NCBI GenBank assembly: GCA_937967955.1
Contig: CALBUB010000131.1
Coordinates: 1-15,661, forward strand
From: an uncultured Bacillota bacterium
GTDB lineage: Bacteria; Bacillota; Clostridia; Tissierellales; Tepidimicrobiaceae
Direction: 5' to 3'
Length of the DNA stretch: 15,661 nt
Of the stretch, positions 6,992 to 14,451 are shown one piece after another. The notes beneath the pieces are model-generated. The model made no database searches and was not told the origin of the DNA. It saw nothing but the letters and a program-made list of their open reading frames with translations. The position numbers were made by a program, and so were the translations under genes. Positions within the stretch are counted from its first letter, which is position 1, and each line of letters starts with the position of its first letter.

Positions 6992-8089
6992 CTACTGTTC
7001 TCTTGCTATTTCCATTATCTCCTCCACATTATCCAAAGCCAAAATAAGTTCAGGAATAACCTCATGTACATCTCCTACTATTCCATAATCAGCAATATGG
7101 AATATGGGAGCATTTTTATCCTTATTTATAGCAACTATACGTTTAGAATCTTTCATACCAGCTGTGTGTTGAATAGCTCCAGATATACCACAGGCAATAT
7201 ATAACTCTGGCCTTACTGTTTTACCTGTCTGGCCTATTTGGTGTTCTTGACTAATCCAACCAGCCTCTACAGCAGCACGACTAGCCCCTATTACTCCTCC
7301 CAACTTTTCAGCCAATTTTTCAAGAAGCTTAAAGCCTTCTGGCCCTCCTAAACCCCTACCACCAGCTACTATTATCTTTGCCTCCTCCAATTTCATTTGT
7401 AAACTACTTTCCTTTATATATTCTATTACCCTAGTCCTAATATCTTCTTCCTTAAGTTGAGGAACAAACTTCTCTATCTTTCCCCTTCTATTATCGTCAT
7501 ATTTAGCCTTCTCCATGACTCCTGGCCTTATTGTAGCCATCTGTGGCCTGTGGTTAGGACATATAATGGTTGCCATCAGGTTTCCACTGAAAGCCGGCTT
7601 TGTTTTAAGCAGCCTCCTATTTTCTAAATCCACATCTAGCTCTGTACAATCGGCAGTAAGACAAGTGTGTACCCTAGCAGCCACTCTTGGTGCTAAATCC
7701 CTTCCTATTTTAGTGCCACCTATTAAAAATATCTCTGGCTTTCTCTCCTGGATAAGCTGGCTTAGGACCTTTGTGTATGCATCTGTAGTGTATGTTTCCA
7801 ATAGTTGACTTTCTCCATATATGACCTTGTCTGCACCATACTTAATCAGTTTATCTGCTAGTGCTTCCACCTGGTAGCCTAAAAGTATGGCTGTAAGTTC
7901 TGTATTCAACTTGTCGGCTATCTTTCTACCCTCTCCTATCAACTCTATAGCTACATCTAGTAGATTTCCTTCTCTCTGTTCTGCCAATACCCAAACTCCC
8001 TTGTAGTCTTCTAGTTCTTTGTGTACCATAGGAGAAGCTTCTTGGTCTGCACTGCACACCATACTAATTCCATCTGCTATCCCGGTCAT
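6992..8089 (-). CDS. etfA: electron transfer flavoprotein, alpha subunit
   Basis: This 365-residue protein is the FAD-carrying large subunit of the flavoprotein that serves the acyl-CoA dehydrogenase two genes upstream. The N-terminal alpha/beta domain begins at DYKGVWVLAEQ (about residue 28). The C-terminal FAD domain shows GGRGLGGPEGF at 243-253, GASRAAVEAGW at 268-278, GQTGKTVRPELY near 286-297 and GISGAIQH at 301-308. The ATG at 8089 is preferred because AAGGAGG lies seven bases upstream; an in-frame TTG at 8095 is too close to that site. It lies 18 bases behind etfB and ends the operon at a terminator. The protein has about 25 residues ahead of the normal EtfA start, too short for the N-terminal ferredoxin domain found in some relatives. 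Whether this Etf bifurcates electrons is not proven by sequence reading alone. Confidence 0.94.
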   Translation of the reverse strand: MTGIADGISMVCSADQEASPMVHKELEDYKGVWVLAEQREGNLLDVAIELIGEGRKIADKLNTELTAILLGYQVEALADKLIKYGADKVIYGESQLLETYTTDAYTKVLSQLIQERKPEIFLIGGTKIGRDLAPRVAARVHTCLTADCTELDVDLENRRLLKTKPAFSGNLMATIICPNHRPQMATIRPGVMEKAKYDDNRRGKIEKFVPQLKEEDIRTRVIEYIKESSLQMKLEEAKIIVAGGRGLGGPEGFKLLEKLAEKLGGVIGASRAAVEAGWISQEHQIGQTGKTVRPELYIACGISGAIQHTAGMKDSKRIVAINKDKNAPIFHIADYGIVGDVHEVIPELILALDNVEEIMEIAREQ

Positions 8090-8107
8090 AATCAAGCCTC
8101 CTTATAA

Positions 8108-8899
8108 CTAAATGATCTTCTCTTCCTTCAGCCTAACGATTAAGTGCCTTACTTGTTCTCTCGGAGTGCCTTCTAAAAATTCTAATTCTCTTTTGTCAAT
8201 TGTGGGAGCAAAGGTCCTAGATACATGGGTAGGAGATGCTTTTAGCCCAACAGTGTTTTCATCTAAGTTCAAATCCTTAGCCGTTAATATATGGATTCTA
8301 TCCCCTTTACAGCCTTCATATATGCCTTTTATAGAAGGATATCTGGGCCTATTTAATTCTTTTATGGCAGTAAGGAGTACTGGCATGTTGGCCTTGATGA
8401 CAAAATAACCATCTTCCAAGGCTCTTTTAGCTATTACCTGCTTTCCATCTATCTCCAATTCCTTAACATAGGTTATTTGAGGAATTCCTAATCGTTCAGC
8501 CAACTGGGGTCCCACATGGGCTGTATCCCCATCTATAGCTTGTCTCCCACAGAAAATTAGATCATAGTCTCCAATATATTTTATCCCAGCGGCTAAAACT
8601 TTTGCTGTGGCATAGGTATCGGAGCCTGCAAAGACCTTATCTGTTAATAGATAAGCTTCATCTGCTCCCTTGGCAATAGCCTCAATCAATGCCACTTCTG
8701 CTTGGGGAGGACCCATGCTAATAGCAATTACCTTCACATCCTTATGCCTATCTTTAATCCTCAAGGCTTCTTCTAATGCATGTTTATCATCAGGATTTAT
8801 TATGCTTGGCACCTGCTCTCTCATTAAAGTTCCTGTTACTTTATCTATTTTTACCTTAGCCGTATCGGGAACCTGTTTTATACAAACGATTATTTTCAC
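8108..8899 (-). CDS. etfB: electron transfer flavoprotein, beta subunit
   Basis: This 263-residue protein is the small Etf subunit, of usual length. It begins with the family pattern KIIVCIKQVPDT and contains FAGSDTYATA (about 90-99) and CGRQAIDGDTAHVGPQLA (about 117-134), segments that resemble EtfB proteins of anaerobes working with butyryl-CoA dehydrogenase. In such systems EtfB takes electrons from NADH, and the complex may bifurcate them to ferredoxin and enoyl-CoA. The GTG at 8899 is chosen: GAGGAGG lies six bases upstream and the product starts at the conserved KIIVCIKQ. A TTG at 8917 is in frame but would put the ribosome site inside the gene. It is 18 bases from acd and 18 from etfA, so all three are co-transcribed. 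Confidence 0.94.
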   Translation of the reverse strand: MKIIVCIKQVPDTAKVKIDKVTGTLMREQVPSIINPDDKHALEEALRIKDRHKDVKVIAISMGPPQAEVALIEAIAKGADEAYLLTDKVFAGSDTYATAKVLAAGIKYIGDYDLIFCGRQAIDGDTAHVGPQLAERLGIPQITYVKELEIDGKQVIAKRALEDGYFVIKANMPVLLTAIKELNRPRYPSIKGIYEGCKGDRIHILTAKDLNLDENTVGLKASPTHVSRTFAPTIDKRELEFLEGTPREQVRHLIVRLKEEKII

Positions 8900-8917
8900 A
8901 ATTTTCCTCCTCTCCAA

Positions 8918-10060
8918 CTATTTCAATATATTGGATGCTATGACCATTTGCTGAACTTGATTAGTTCCCTCATATATTTCAGTAATCTTGGCATCCCTCA
9001 TCATCCTTTCTACAGGATAATCCTTAATATAGCCGTAGCCTCCATGTAATTGGACACATTGGGTAGTAACCTTCATGGCGGTTTTAGAAGCAAATAGTTT
9101 GGCCATAGCTGCTTCTTTATTATAGGGAAGCCCTTTCATCTTATTATAAGCTGCCTTATATACTAATAGTTTTGCAGCTTCTATTTCCACATGCATATCG
9201 GCTATTATCCATTGTAGACCCTGAAATTTTGCCAGTGGCCTTCCAAACTGCTTCCTGTCCTTTACATATTTAATTGTCTCTTCTAAAGCCCCCTCAGCAA
9301 TACCTAATGCTTGGGCTGCCACCCCTATCCTTCCTCCATCTAAGGTGGCCATAGCAATTTTAAAGCCTTGTCCTTCTTCTCCTAATAGGTTCTCTTTTGG
9401 GACAACACAATCCCTTAATATTAACTCAGCAGTAGATGAACCCCTTATTCCCATCTTGTCCTCTATCTTTCCAATACTAAAGCCAGGTGTGTCCTTTTCC
9501 ACTAAAAAGGCCGATATGCCTCTATGCCTCTTTTCTCTATCGGTAACAGCAAAAATTATGTATAAATCTGCTTCTCCACCATTGGTAACAAATACCTTTG
9601 TTCCATTTAATATATAATTATTACCCTTAAGGACTGCCCTTGTCTGCTGGGCTGCTGCATCAGTACCTGCATTTGGCTCCGTTAAGGCAAAAGCCCCTAA
9701 CTTTTCACCCTTTGCTAAAGGAATTAAGTATTTCTTCTTCTGCTCCTCTGTTCCATATTCTAGTATGGGCCAACAGACTAAAGAAGTATGGGTCGACAAT
9801 ATTATACCAGTAGTGGCACACACCTTAGATAATTCTTCTACGGCAATAATATAGGCTAAATCATCTCCACCAGCCCCTCCATATTCTGTTGGAATAGGTA
9901 TTCCCATCATGTGGTATCTTGCCATTTTATCTAGGCTTTCTCTGGGAAACCTTCCTGTCCTATCTATTTCTGCTGCAATAGGTTTTATTTCTTTTTCTGC
10001 AAATTCCCTCATGACTTTCTGTACTATTTCATGTTCCCTATTAAAATTAAAGTCCACCAT
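8918..10060 (-). CDS. acd: short-chain acyl-CoA dehydrogenase (butyryl-CoA dehydrogenase-like)
   Basis: This 380-residue flavoprotein has the normal length and layout of short-chain acyl-CoA dehydrogenases: helical N-terminal domain, beta domain with AFALTEPNAGTDA (123-135) and VTNGGEADLYIIF (158-170), and C-terminal helical domain with DRKQFGRPLAKFQGLQ (268-283) and LHGGYGYIKDYPVERMMRDAKI (338-359). The catalytic base is Glu364 in EIYEGTNQVQ, the position used by butyryl- and short-chain enzymes rather than isovaleryl-type ones. In anaerobes it usually reduces an enoyl-CoA, with electrons from EtfAB. The start ATG at 10060 follows GGGGGG by three bases; a GTG one codon later has better spacing and is possible. 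It is first in acd-etfB-etfA, downstream of a Rex operator. The substrate (crotonyl-CoA or a branched or acrylyl analogue) cannot be told. Confidence 0.92.
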   Translation of the reverse strand: MVDFNFNREHEIVQKVMREFAEKEIKPIAAEIDRTGRFPRESLDKMARYHMMGIPIPTEYGGAGGDDLAYIIAVEELSKVCATTGIILSTHTSLVCWPILEYGTEEQKKKYLIPLAKGEKLGAFALTEPNAGTDAAAQQTRAVLKGNNYILNGTKVFVTNGGEADLYIIFAVTDREKRHRGISAFLVEKDTPGFSIGKIEDKMGIRGSSTAELILRDCVVPKENLLGEEGQGFKIAMATLDGGRIGVAAQALGIAEGALEETIKYVKDRKQFGRPLAKFQGLQWIIADMHVEIEAAKLLVYKAAYNKMKGLPYNKEAAMAKLFASKTAMKVTTQCVQLHGGYGYIKDYPVERMMRDAKITEIYEGTNQVQQMVIASNILK

Positions 10061-10140
10061 TATCCCCCCAATACATATTCAATTATATTCTATATATATC
10101 TGTATTTCTATAAAAGTTAACTAATTAATAATTTATAGTA

Positions 10141-10158
10141 TCGTTAAATTTTTAACAA
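10141..10158. promoter_or_regulatory. Rex operator upstream of acd-etfBA
   Basis: Minus strand TTGTTAAAAATTTAACGA matches the Rex consensus TTGTTAA-N4-TTAACAA at 13 of 14 defined bases. It lies about 80 bases upstream of acd. A weak promoter reading is TTGTTA, 17 bases, TAAATT, in which the operator covers the -35 box; the -10-like TATAAT nearer acd is an alternative. The rex gene itself is the next gene upstream. Confidence 0.8.
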
Positions 10159-10200
10159 TAAAAAACAGATGACTAAAGAGGTTTTCCCTTAAGTCATCTG
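10158..10200 (-). terminator. terminator of rex
   Basis: On the minus strand CAGATGACT and AGTCATCTG form a 9-bp perfect stem, extended by further A-T pairs with a bulge, followed directly by TTTTTTATTG. It lies 17 bases after the rex stop. Confidence 0.87.
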
Positions 10201-10217
10201 TAATTAACACTAGTTTG

Positions 10218-10868
10218 TTAGTCTCTTCTAACATAATCTTTCTTATTGTTCATAAAATAGGACAACGCAAATAAAGACTCATTTAAGTGTACATTTTCTA
10301 TTATAATATCCTCTCTTATTTTTAAATCTGTAGGAGCAAAGTTCCAAATACCTTTTATACCGCTTCTTTCGAAGATTTCAGCTACCTGCTGAGCACTCTC
10401 CTTAGGTGTAGTTATAATACCAATTTCCACACCATTCTCTTTTATAAAGCCTTCCATTTCCTCTACATCTTTGATTTCAATATCTCTAATTTTTATGCCT
10501 ATAAGCTTTGGATTTCTATCAAATAAAGCCAATACTTTAAAGCCAGCATCTTGGAAGCCTCTATAATTAGCAATGGCCTGACCTAGATTTCCCGCCCCAG
10601 CTATTACAGCCTTATATATTTTATCTAAGCCTAATATTTTTCCTAGCTGAGTATGTAAATCTTCTACATTATAGCCATAGCCTTGCTGACCAAAGCCGCC
10701 AAAATTGTTTAAATCCTGTCTAATTTGGGAAGCTGTAAAACCGGTCATCTTGCTAAGTTCTTGAGAGGATATCCTGTTTATTCCTTTATTCAATAAATCT
10801 GTTAGGTATCTATAGTATTTCGGAAGTCTTCTAATAACTGTTATTGATACTCTGTTGTCCTTATCCAT
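10218..10868 (-). CDS. rex: redox-sensing transcriptional repressor Rex
   Basis: This 216-residue protein senses the NADH/NAD+ ratio and represses fermentative and electron-sink genes when NADH is low, releasing DNA when NADH binds. Residues 1-80 are the winged-helix DNA-binding domain (RRLPKYYRYL at 13-22, SSQELSKMTGFTASQIRQDL at 34-53, with the Rex-specific FGGFGQQGYGYNV at 56-68). Residues 85 onward form the Rossmann fold, with NADH-binding GAGNLGQA at 91-98. Length is typical. The start ATG at 10868 has GGGGGG upstream. It is apparently monocistronic: own promoter, own terminator. A strong Rex site upstream of the next operon (acd-etfBA) names a likely target. The nearby tsa genes and ABC-F recall the B. 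subtilis order that ends in rex (ydiH). Confidence 0.96.
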   Translation of the reverse strand: MDKDNRVSITVIRRLPKYYRYLTDLLNKGINRISSQELSKMTGFTASQIRQDLNNFGGFGQQGYGYNVEDLHTQLGKILGLDKIYKAVIAGAGNLGQAIANYRGFQDAGFKVLALFDRNPKLIGIKIRDIEIKDVEEMEGFIKENGVEIGIITTPKESAQQVAEIFERSGIKGIWNFAPTDLKIREDIIIENVHLNESLFALSYFMNNKKDYVRRD

Positions 10869-10923
10869 TATTACACCCCCCTGTATATAATTTAACGTTA
10901 ATTTATTGTTGATATACTACTTT

Positions 10924-10952
10924 ATTATAACATTACTGGCAAAAATGGTCAA
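10924..10952 (-). promoter_or_regulatory. sigma-A promoter of rex
   Basis: Minus strand TTGACC (10952-10947), a 17-base spacer and an exact TATAAT (10929-10924), about 55 bases upstream of the rex start codon. Confidence 0.82.
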
Positions 10953-10961
10953 TTTACTAGT

Positions 10962-10991
10962 TTGATAATTGGTGAATATTATTAATATTAT
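10962..10991 (+). promoter_or_regulatory. possible promoter of the 69-aa gene
   Basis: Plus strand TTGATA (10962-10967), an 18-base spacer and TATTAT (10986-10991), divergent from the rex promoter. An AT-rich dyad (ATTATTA, four bases, TAATAAT) overlaps its downstream edge. Confidence 0.4.
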
Positions 10992-11033
10992 TACCCATAA
11001 TAATAATATCAAAACTCTTCAGGAGGACTTTTT

Positions 11034-11243
11034 ATGGAAAGTAAGGAGCAATTGCGGAAAATAGCAATATTTTGCGATTCTTATAGCCCTTTAGGAAAAG
11101 ATGAATTAAAAGCACAAAGGCGAGAAGATAGCTTTAAAAGTTGCGAGAACTGTAAATATTTTACAGAAAAAAGGGAATGTAAGCTAGATTTGATTGATAA
11201 AGTACTAAGTAGCTTGGCCATGGAAAATGAATTAAAATCCTAA
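11034..11243 (+). CDS. small four-cysteine protein of unknown function
   Basis: This 69-residue soluble, charged protein has no signal peptide or membrane segment. Four cysteines are present: Cys14 in AIFCDSYSP, and Cys37, Cys40 and Cys49 in SCENCKYFTEKRECKLD, a CxxC-x8-C arrangement that could hold a zinc ion or an iron-sulfur centre. A C-terminal helix follows (LIDKVLSSLAME). It is supported as a real gene by an AGGAGG ribosome site eight bases ahead of the ATG, its own upstream promoter candidate, and an intrinsic terminator starting four bases after the stop. I do not recognise a named family, though a conserved clostridial hypothetical seems likely. Its place beside rex gives no firm functional clue. 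Confidence 0.78.
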   Translation: MESKEQLRKIAIFCDSYSPLGKDELKAQRREDSFKSCENCKYFTEKRECKLDLIDKVLSSLAMENELKS

Positions 11244-11246
11244 ATT

Positions 11247-11277
11247 GGCCCTTTACTTTAAAAGGGCTGTTTTTTTT
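11247..11277 (+). terminator. intrinsic terminator of the 69-aa gene
   Basis: GCCCTTT, the loop ACTTTA and AAAGGGC form a 7-bp stem, extended by a G-T pair and followed after one G by a run of eight T. It separates the small gene from the ABC-F gene. Confidence 0.9.
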
Positions 11278-11331
11278 GCTACAATATATATATTATACAA
11301 AGGAATTATACAAAAAATGGGAGCGAGGAAT

Positions 11332-13242
11332 ATGATAATCCTTTCACTAAGCAATGTATCAAAATACTATGGGGCCAATGAAATATTAAAAGACATAAGC
11401 TTTTCAGTGGAAGATAAGGAAAAAATAGGCCTTATAGGCCTTAACGGTTCTGGAAAGACCACTCTTTTTAATATATTGGCAAATGAATTATCTAGAGACA
11501 GCGGAGACATTTATATTAGAAAAGGTTTAAAAATAGGTTATTTAAAACAGCATACCAGCATATCTAGTCAAGAGACCATATATGAAGAATGTTTAAAAGT
11601 ATTTAAACCCCTAATCCAAATGGAGAAGGCTTTAAGGGAGTTAGAAAATAAAATTAGTGAAGAAAGTAAAAATGGCCAAACTGACAAGTTGGACAGCCTT
11701 ATGAAGGAATATGCCCATATGTTGGAAAAATTCAATGAGCTTAACGGCTATGGTTATAAAAGTGAAATAAAGGGAGTATTAAAGGGGTTAGGCTTTTCTG
11801 AGGAAGATATGGATAAAAAGATAGATATATTAAGCGGTGGTCAGAAGGCTAGGGTTTCTTTGCGTAGACGGTTGATTACTCAACCAGATTTAATACTCTT
11901 ACTCGAGCCTACAAACCACCTAGATATAGAAGCTACTAAATGGCTGGAAAGCTACATTAGAGACTATGATGGTGCAGTTATAATCATATCCCACGACAGA
12001 TATTTCCTAGACAAGGTAGTATCTAAAATATTCCATTTAGAAAACAAGAGATTGAAAGTATATAATACCAACTATTCAGGCTTTATGAAACAAAGGAAAA
12101 AGGAATTGGAAGTCCTTAAAAGGCAATACGAAAATCAGCAGAAGGAGATTAAAAGGCAGGAAGAAATTATTAGACGCTTCTCCAATTATGGAGATAGAAG
12201 ATATATTAGACAAGCCCAAAGTAGGCAGAAGCTATTGGATAAGATGAAGCTGGTAAAGGAGGCTTCTATAGATAGTAAAAAGGTTAAAATCACCTTTGAA
12301 CCTAAGACTATTAGCGGAAAGCAAGTTTTAACTGTTGAAAATATAGGAAAGAGCTTTGATGATAATAAGCTGTTGAAAGATATAAACTTTAATGTATACA
12401 GGGGAGAAAAAGTTGGCCTAATAGGGCCAAATGGCATAGGTAAAACTACCTTGTTCAAGATAATATTAAAAGAGCTTACACCTGATGAGGGCCATGTAAT
12501 TTTAGGCCATGGGGTAAATGTTGCTTATTTTGACCAGGAACAGGCCAATCTAAACCTTGATAATACGGTAATTGATGAAATATGGGATGAATATCCTAAA
12601 TTAGACCATTACACCCTTAGGACCCTATTAAGCAGATTTCTCTTTATAGGTGATGATATTTTTAAGGAGATAAGCCAATTAAGTGGTGGTGAAAGGGCTA
12701 GGCTTTCCCTGTTGAAACTTATGCTGTCTAAAGCCAATTTCCTCCTTATGGACGAGCCTACAAACCATTTAGATATAGATTCAAAGGAGGTATTAGAGGA
12801 TGCCCTTATTGACTATACTGGCACCTTGCTTGTTATATCCCACGATAGGTATTTCTTGAATAAGGTTTGTGATAAGATATTGGAACTGTCTAAGGAGGGA
12901 ATTAAGGAATACTTAGGAAACTACGATTACTATATTGAAAAGAAAAATGAAACAAGGGTAGAAGAAGAGGAAGAATATAAAACAAAGACCCAGATAACCA
13001 AGGAGAGAAAAAAGGAAAAAGAAAGGCTTTTACTGGAGAAAAAGAAGAAGAAAGAAATAAAGGATTTAGAAAAAGCTATCGAAAAAAAGGAAATGGAAAT
13101 AGCCAACTTAGACCAAAAGCTTTGTGAGCCTAACCTATATGAAGAACCTGAAAAGATTGTCCAGTTAACTAAAGAAAGGGAAAGTTTACAAAAGGAGTTA
13201 GACCTCTTATATGAAAAATGGCTCCAATTAACAGAAAATTAG
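11332..13242 (+). CDS. ABC-F family ATPase (YdiF-like)
   Basis: This 636-residue cytoplasmic protein has two ABC ATPase domains and no membrane segment; ABC-F proteins act at the ribosome in translation. Domain 1 has Walker A GLNGSGKTT (36-44) and signature LSGGQ (167-171), but its Walker B reads LILLLEPTNHLD, with Leu191 where Asp is expected; catalytic Glu192 remains. The linker (about 240-310) is charged and helical. Domain 2 is complete: GPNGIGKTT (364-372), LSGGE (450-454), LLMDEPTNHLD (471-481). A charged coiled coil fills about 555-636, as in YdiF/Uup types. The ATG at 11332 is chosen because it starts at the family N-terminus (MIILSLSNVSKYYG) with GGGAG eight bases ahead; upstream in-frame ATGs at 11317 and 11245 add unrelated residues, the latter through the terminator. 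Its place beside tsaD and near rex matches B. subtilis ydiF. Resistance function is not indicated. Confidence 0.9.
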   Translation: MIILSLSNVSKYYGANEILKDISFSVEDKEKIGLIGLNGSGKTTLFNILANELSRDSGDIYIRKGLKIGYLKQHTSISSQETIYEECLKVFKPLIQMEKALRELENKISEESKNGQTDKLDSLMKEYAHMLEKFNELNGYGYKSEIKGVLKGLGFSEEDMDKKIDILSGGQKARVSLRRRLITQPDLILLLEPTNHLDIEATKWLESYIRDYDGAVIIISHDRYFLDKVVSKIFHLENKRLKVYNTNYSGFMKQRKKELEVLKRQYENQQKEIKRQEEIIRRFSNYGDRRYIRQAQSRQKLLDKMKLVKEASIDSKKVKITFEPKTISGKQVLTVENIGKSFDDNKLLKDINFNVYRGEKVGLIGPNGIGKTTLFKIILKELTPDEGHVILGHGVNVAYFDQEQANLNLDNTVIDEIWDEYPKLDHYTLRTLLSRFLFIGDDIFKEISQLSGGERARLSLLKLMLSKANFLLMDEPTNHLDIDSKEVLEDALIDYTGTLLVISHDRYFLNKVCDKILELSKEGIKEYLGNYDYYIEKKNETRVEEEEEYKTKTQITKERKKEKERLLLEKKKKKEIKDLEKAIEKKEMEIANLDQKLCEPNLYEEPEKIVQLTKERESLQKELDLLYEKWLQLTEN

Positions 13243-13263
13243 TATTCCCCATTTTATCAATAT

Positions 13264-13366
13264 TTATGCACATTATCCACAAAATTATCCACAAAACTTT
13301 GTCCCCTTATTGGGGATATTACTGGGGTTTAAAAACAGTTTCCCACATTATCCACACTAATCCACA
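13264..13366 (+). other. DnaA-box cluster
   Basis: Four exact matches to TTATNCACA lie on the plus strand: TTATGCACA at 13264-13272, TTATCCACA at 13273-13281 (directly abutting), 13285-13293 and 13348-13356. A one-mismatch TAATCCACA is at 13358-13366, and weaker reverse-strand copies occur near 13385-13402. Such density in about 100 bases is far above chance and typical of DnaA-binding clusters. No dnaA, dnaN or other origin genes are nearby, so a DnaA-titrating or regulatory cluster is more likely than oriC. Confidence 0.75.
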
Positions 13367-13402
13367 TAGGCTTTTATGTGAATGTGTGGAAATAATGTGG
13401 GA
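13341..13402. repeat. large imperfect hairpin between convergent ydiF-like gene and tsaD
   Basis: The outer arms 13341-13357 and 13384-13402 pair over 17 bp (11 plus 6) with a two-base bulge. An inner stem CACATA / TATGTG (13363-13368, 13375-13380) closes a six-base loop. It contains two of the DnaA-box sequences in its left arm and degenerate copies in its right arm. No strong T-run follows in either direction (CTGTTTTTAAA follows on the minus strand), so it may be a weak terminator for tsaD as well as a DNA-level structure. Confidence 0.75.
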
Positions 13403-13418
13403 ATTATGTTGATAATTA

Positions 13419-14435
13419 TCATATTAACTCTAAATTTGGCGCTACACTTAAGTAAAGATCTGAAACCTTATTGTGGATATAATTAAAATAGGCAGCAGAG
13501 CCTATCATGGCTGCATTATCTGTGCACAATTTAATAGAAGGATATAAAATCTCTATATTTTCCTCCTGGCCTCTCTTTTTCATAAGTTCCCTTAAGCCTT
13601 GATTGGCTGCTACCCCTCCAGCTAGGGCTATCTTGTCGGTTTTTCTTTCTTTTGCAAGCCTTATGGTTTTATCCACAAGTACTTCTATTACTGCCTGCTG
13701 GAAGCTTGAAGCTACATCTTCTACTACTATCTCCTCTCCCTTTTGCTTAGCCTGGTTTAGATAGTTGAGTACTGCCGTTTTTAGTCCACTGAAGCTAAAA
13801 TCATAGCTGTCATTTTCCAGGTATACTCTTGGAAAATGTATAGCAGCTGGATTGCCTATTTTTGAAAGCCTATCTATTTCTGGCCCTCCTGGATAGCCTA
13901 GGCCCAATGTTCTTGCTACCTTATCGAAAGCTTCCCCTGCTGCATCATCCCTAGTTCTACCTACCATTTCATATTCAGCATAATCTTTTACATATATTAA
14001 GTAGGTATGTCCACCAGATACAACTAAGCAGGTAAAGGGAGGTTCTAAGTCCTTATGTTCAATATAGTTGGCACAGATGTGGCCTTCTATGTGGTTTACA
14101 CCAACCAAAGGCTTATTTAAGGCATAAGCTATAGCTTTAGCACTTGAAATGCCTACAAGTAAGGCTCCCACTAGGCCTGGTCCTCTAGTTACTCCTATTA
14201 TATCTATATCATCAAAGGTCATATTAGCCTCATCTAAAGCCTGTTGTATTATTAGATTTATATTTTCAATATGCTTTCTAGATGCTACTTCTGGAACTAC
14301 TCCACCATATTTTCTGTGGATATCTATTTGGGAGGATATAATATTTGACAGCACTTCCCTCCCATTTTTAAGTACTGCACAAGAAGTTTCATCACAGGAA
14401 GTTTCTATTGCTAAAGTTATAATATCCTTTTCCAT
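13419..14435 (-). CDS. tsaD: tRNA N6-adenosine threonylcarbamoyltransferase TsaD
   Basis: This 338-residue enzyme transfers the threonylcarbamoyl group from its adenylate to A37 of ANN-decoding tRNAs, working with TsaB and TsaE in the cytoplasm. The ASKHA-fold features are clear: IETSCDETS at 10-18, GVVPEVASRKH at 45-55, TRGPGLVGALLVG at 83-95, the metal-binding pair His115 and His119 in NHIEGH, SGGHTYL at 140-146, DDAAGEAFDKVAR at 163-175, YPGGPEID at 181-188, FSFSGLKTA at 213-221, ALAGGVAANQ at 270-279 and the third metal ligand Asp306 in CTDNAAMIG. Length is typical. The start ATG at 14435 has AGAGGTG upstream, 16 bases after rimI. It is the last gene of tsaE-tsaB-rimI-tsaD, converging on the ABC-F gene. 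Confidence 0.98.
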   Translation of the reverse strand: MEKDIITLAIETSCDETSCAVLKNGREVLSNIISSQIDIHRKYGGVVPEVASRKHIENINLIIQQALDEANMTFDDIDIIGVTRGPGLVGALLVGISSAKAIAYALNKPLVGVNHIEGHICANYIEHKDLEPPFTCLVVSGGHTYLIYVKDYAEYEMVGRTRDDAAGEAFDKVARTLGLGYPGGPEIDRLSKIGNPAAIHFPRVYLENDSYDFSFSGLKTAVLNYLNQAKQKGEEIVVEDVASSFQQAVIEVLVDKTIRLAKERKTDKIALAGGVAANQGLRELMKKRGQEENIEILYPSIKLCTDNAAMIGSAAYFNYIHNKVSDLYLSVAPNLELI

Positions 14436-14451
14436 CTTTTCACCTCTTTAA

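Noticed and set aside
6941..7204. Plus-strand 87-codon ORF starting after the plus-facing hairpin
   Set aside because: It runs antisense into etfA and has no ribosome site or family resemblance.
11245..11331. Upstream in-frame extension of the ABC-F protein
   Set aside because: It would be translated through the small gene's terminator and gives a hydrophobic stretch not found in ABC-F proteins; the ATG at 11332 begins at the family N-terminus.
12186..12458. Minus-strand 90-codon ORF inside the ABC-F gene
   Set aside because: Shadow of a well-supported coding frame.
13297..13330. Short TCCCC/GGGGA hairpin as terminator of the ABC-F gene
   Set aside because: Only a 5-bp stem and no T-run after it on either strand.
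13218..13412. Plus-strand 64-codon ORF with repeated HIIHKIIHK pattern
   Set aside because: It overlaps the end of the ABC-F gene and its repeats are just translated DnaA boxes; no ribosome site.
13243..13418. Chromosomal origin of replication
   Set aside because: DnaA boxes are present but dnaA, dnaN, rpmH and similar origin genes are absent and no clear AT-rich unwinding element with repeats is seen, so a non-origin DnaA cluster is the safer reading.
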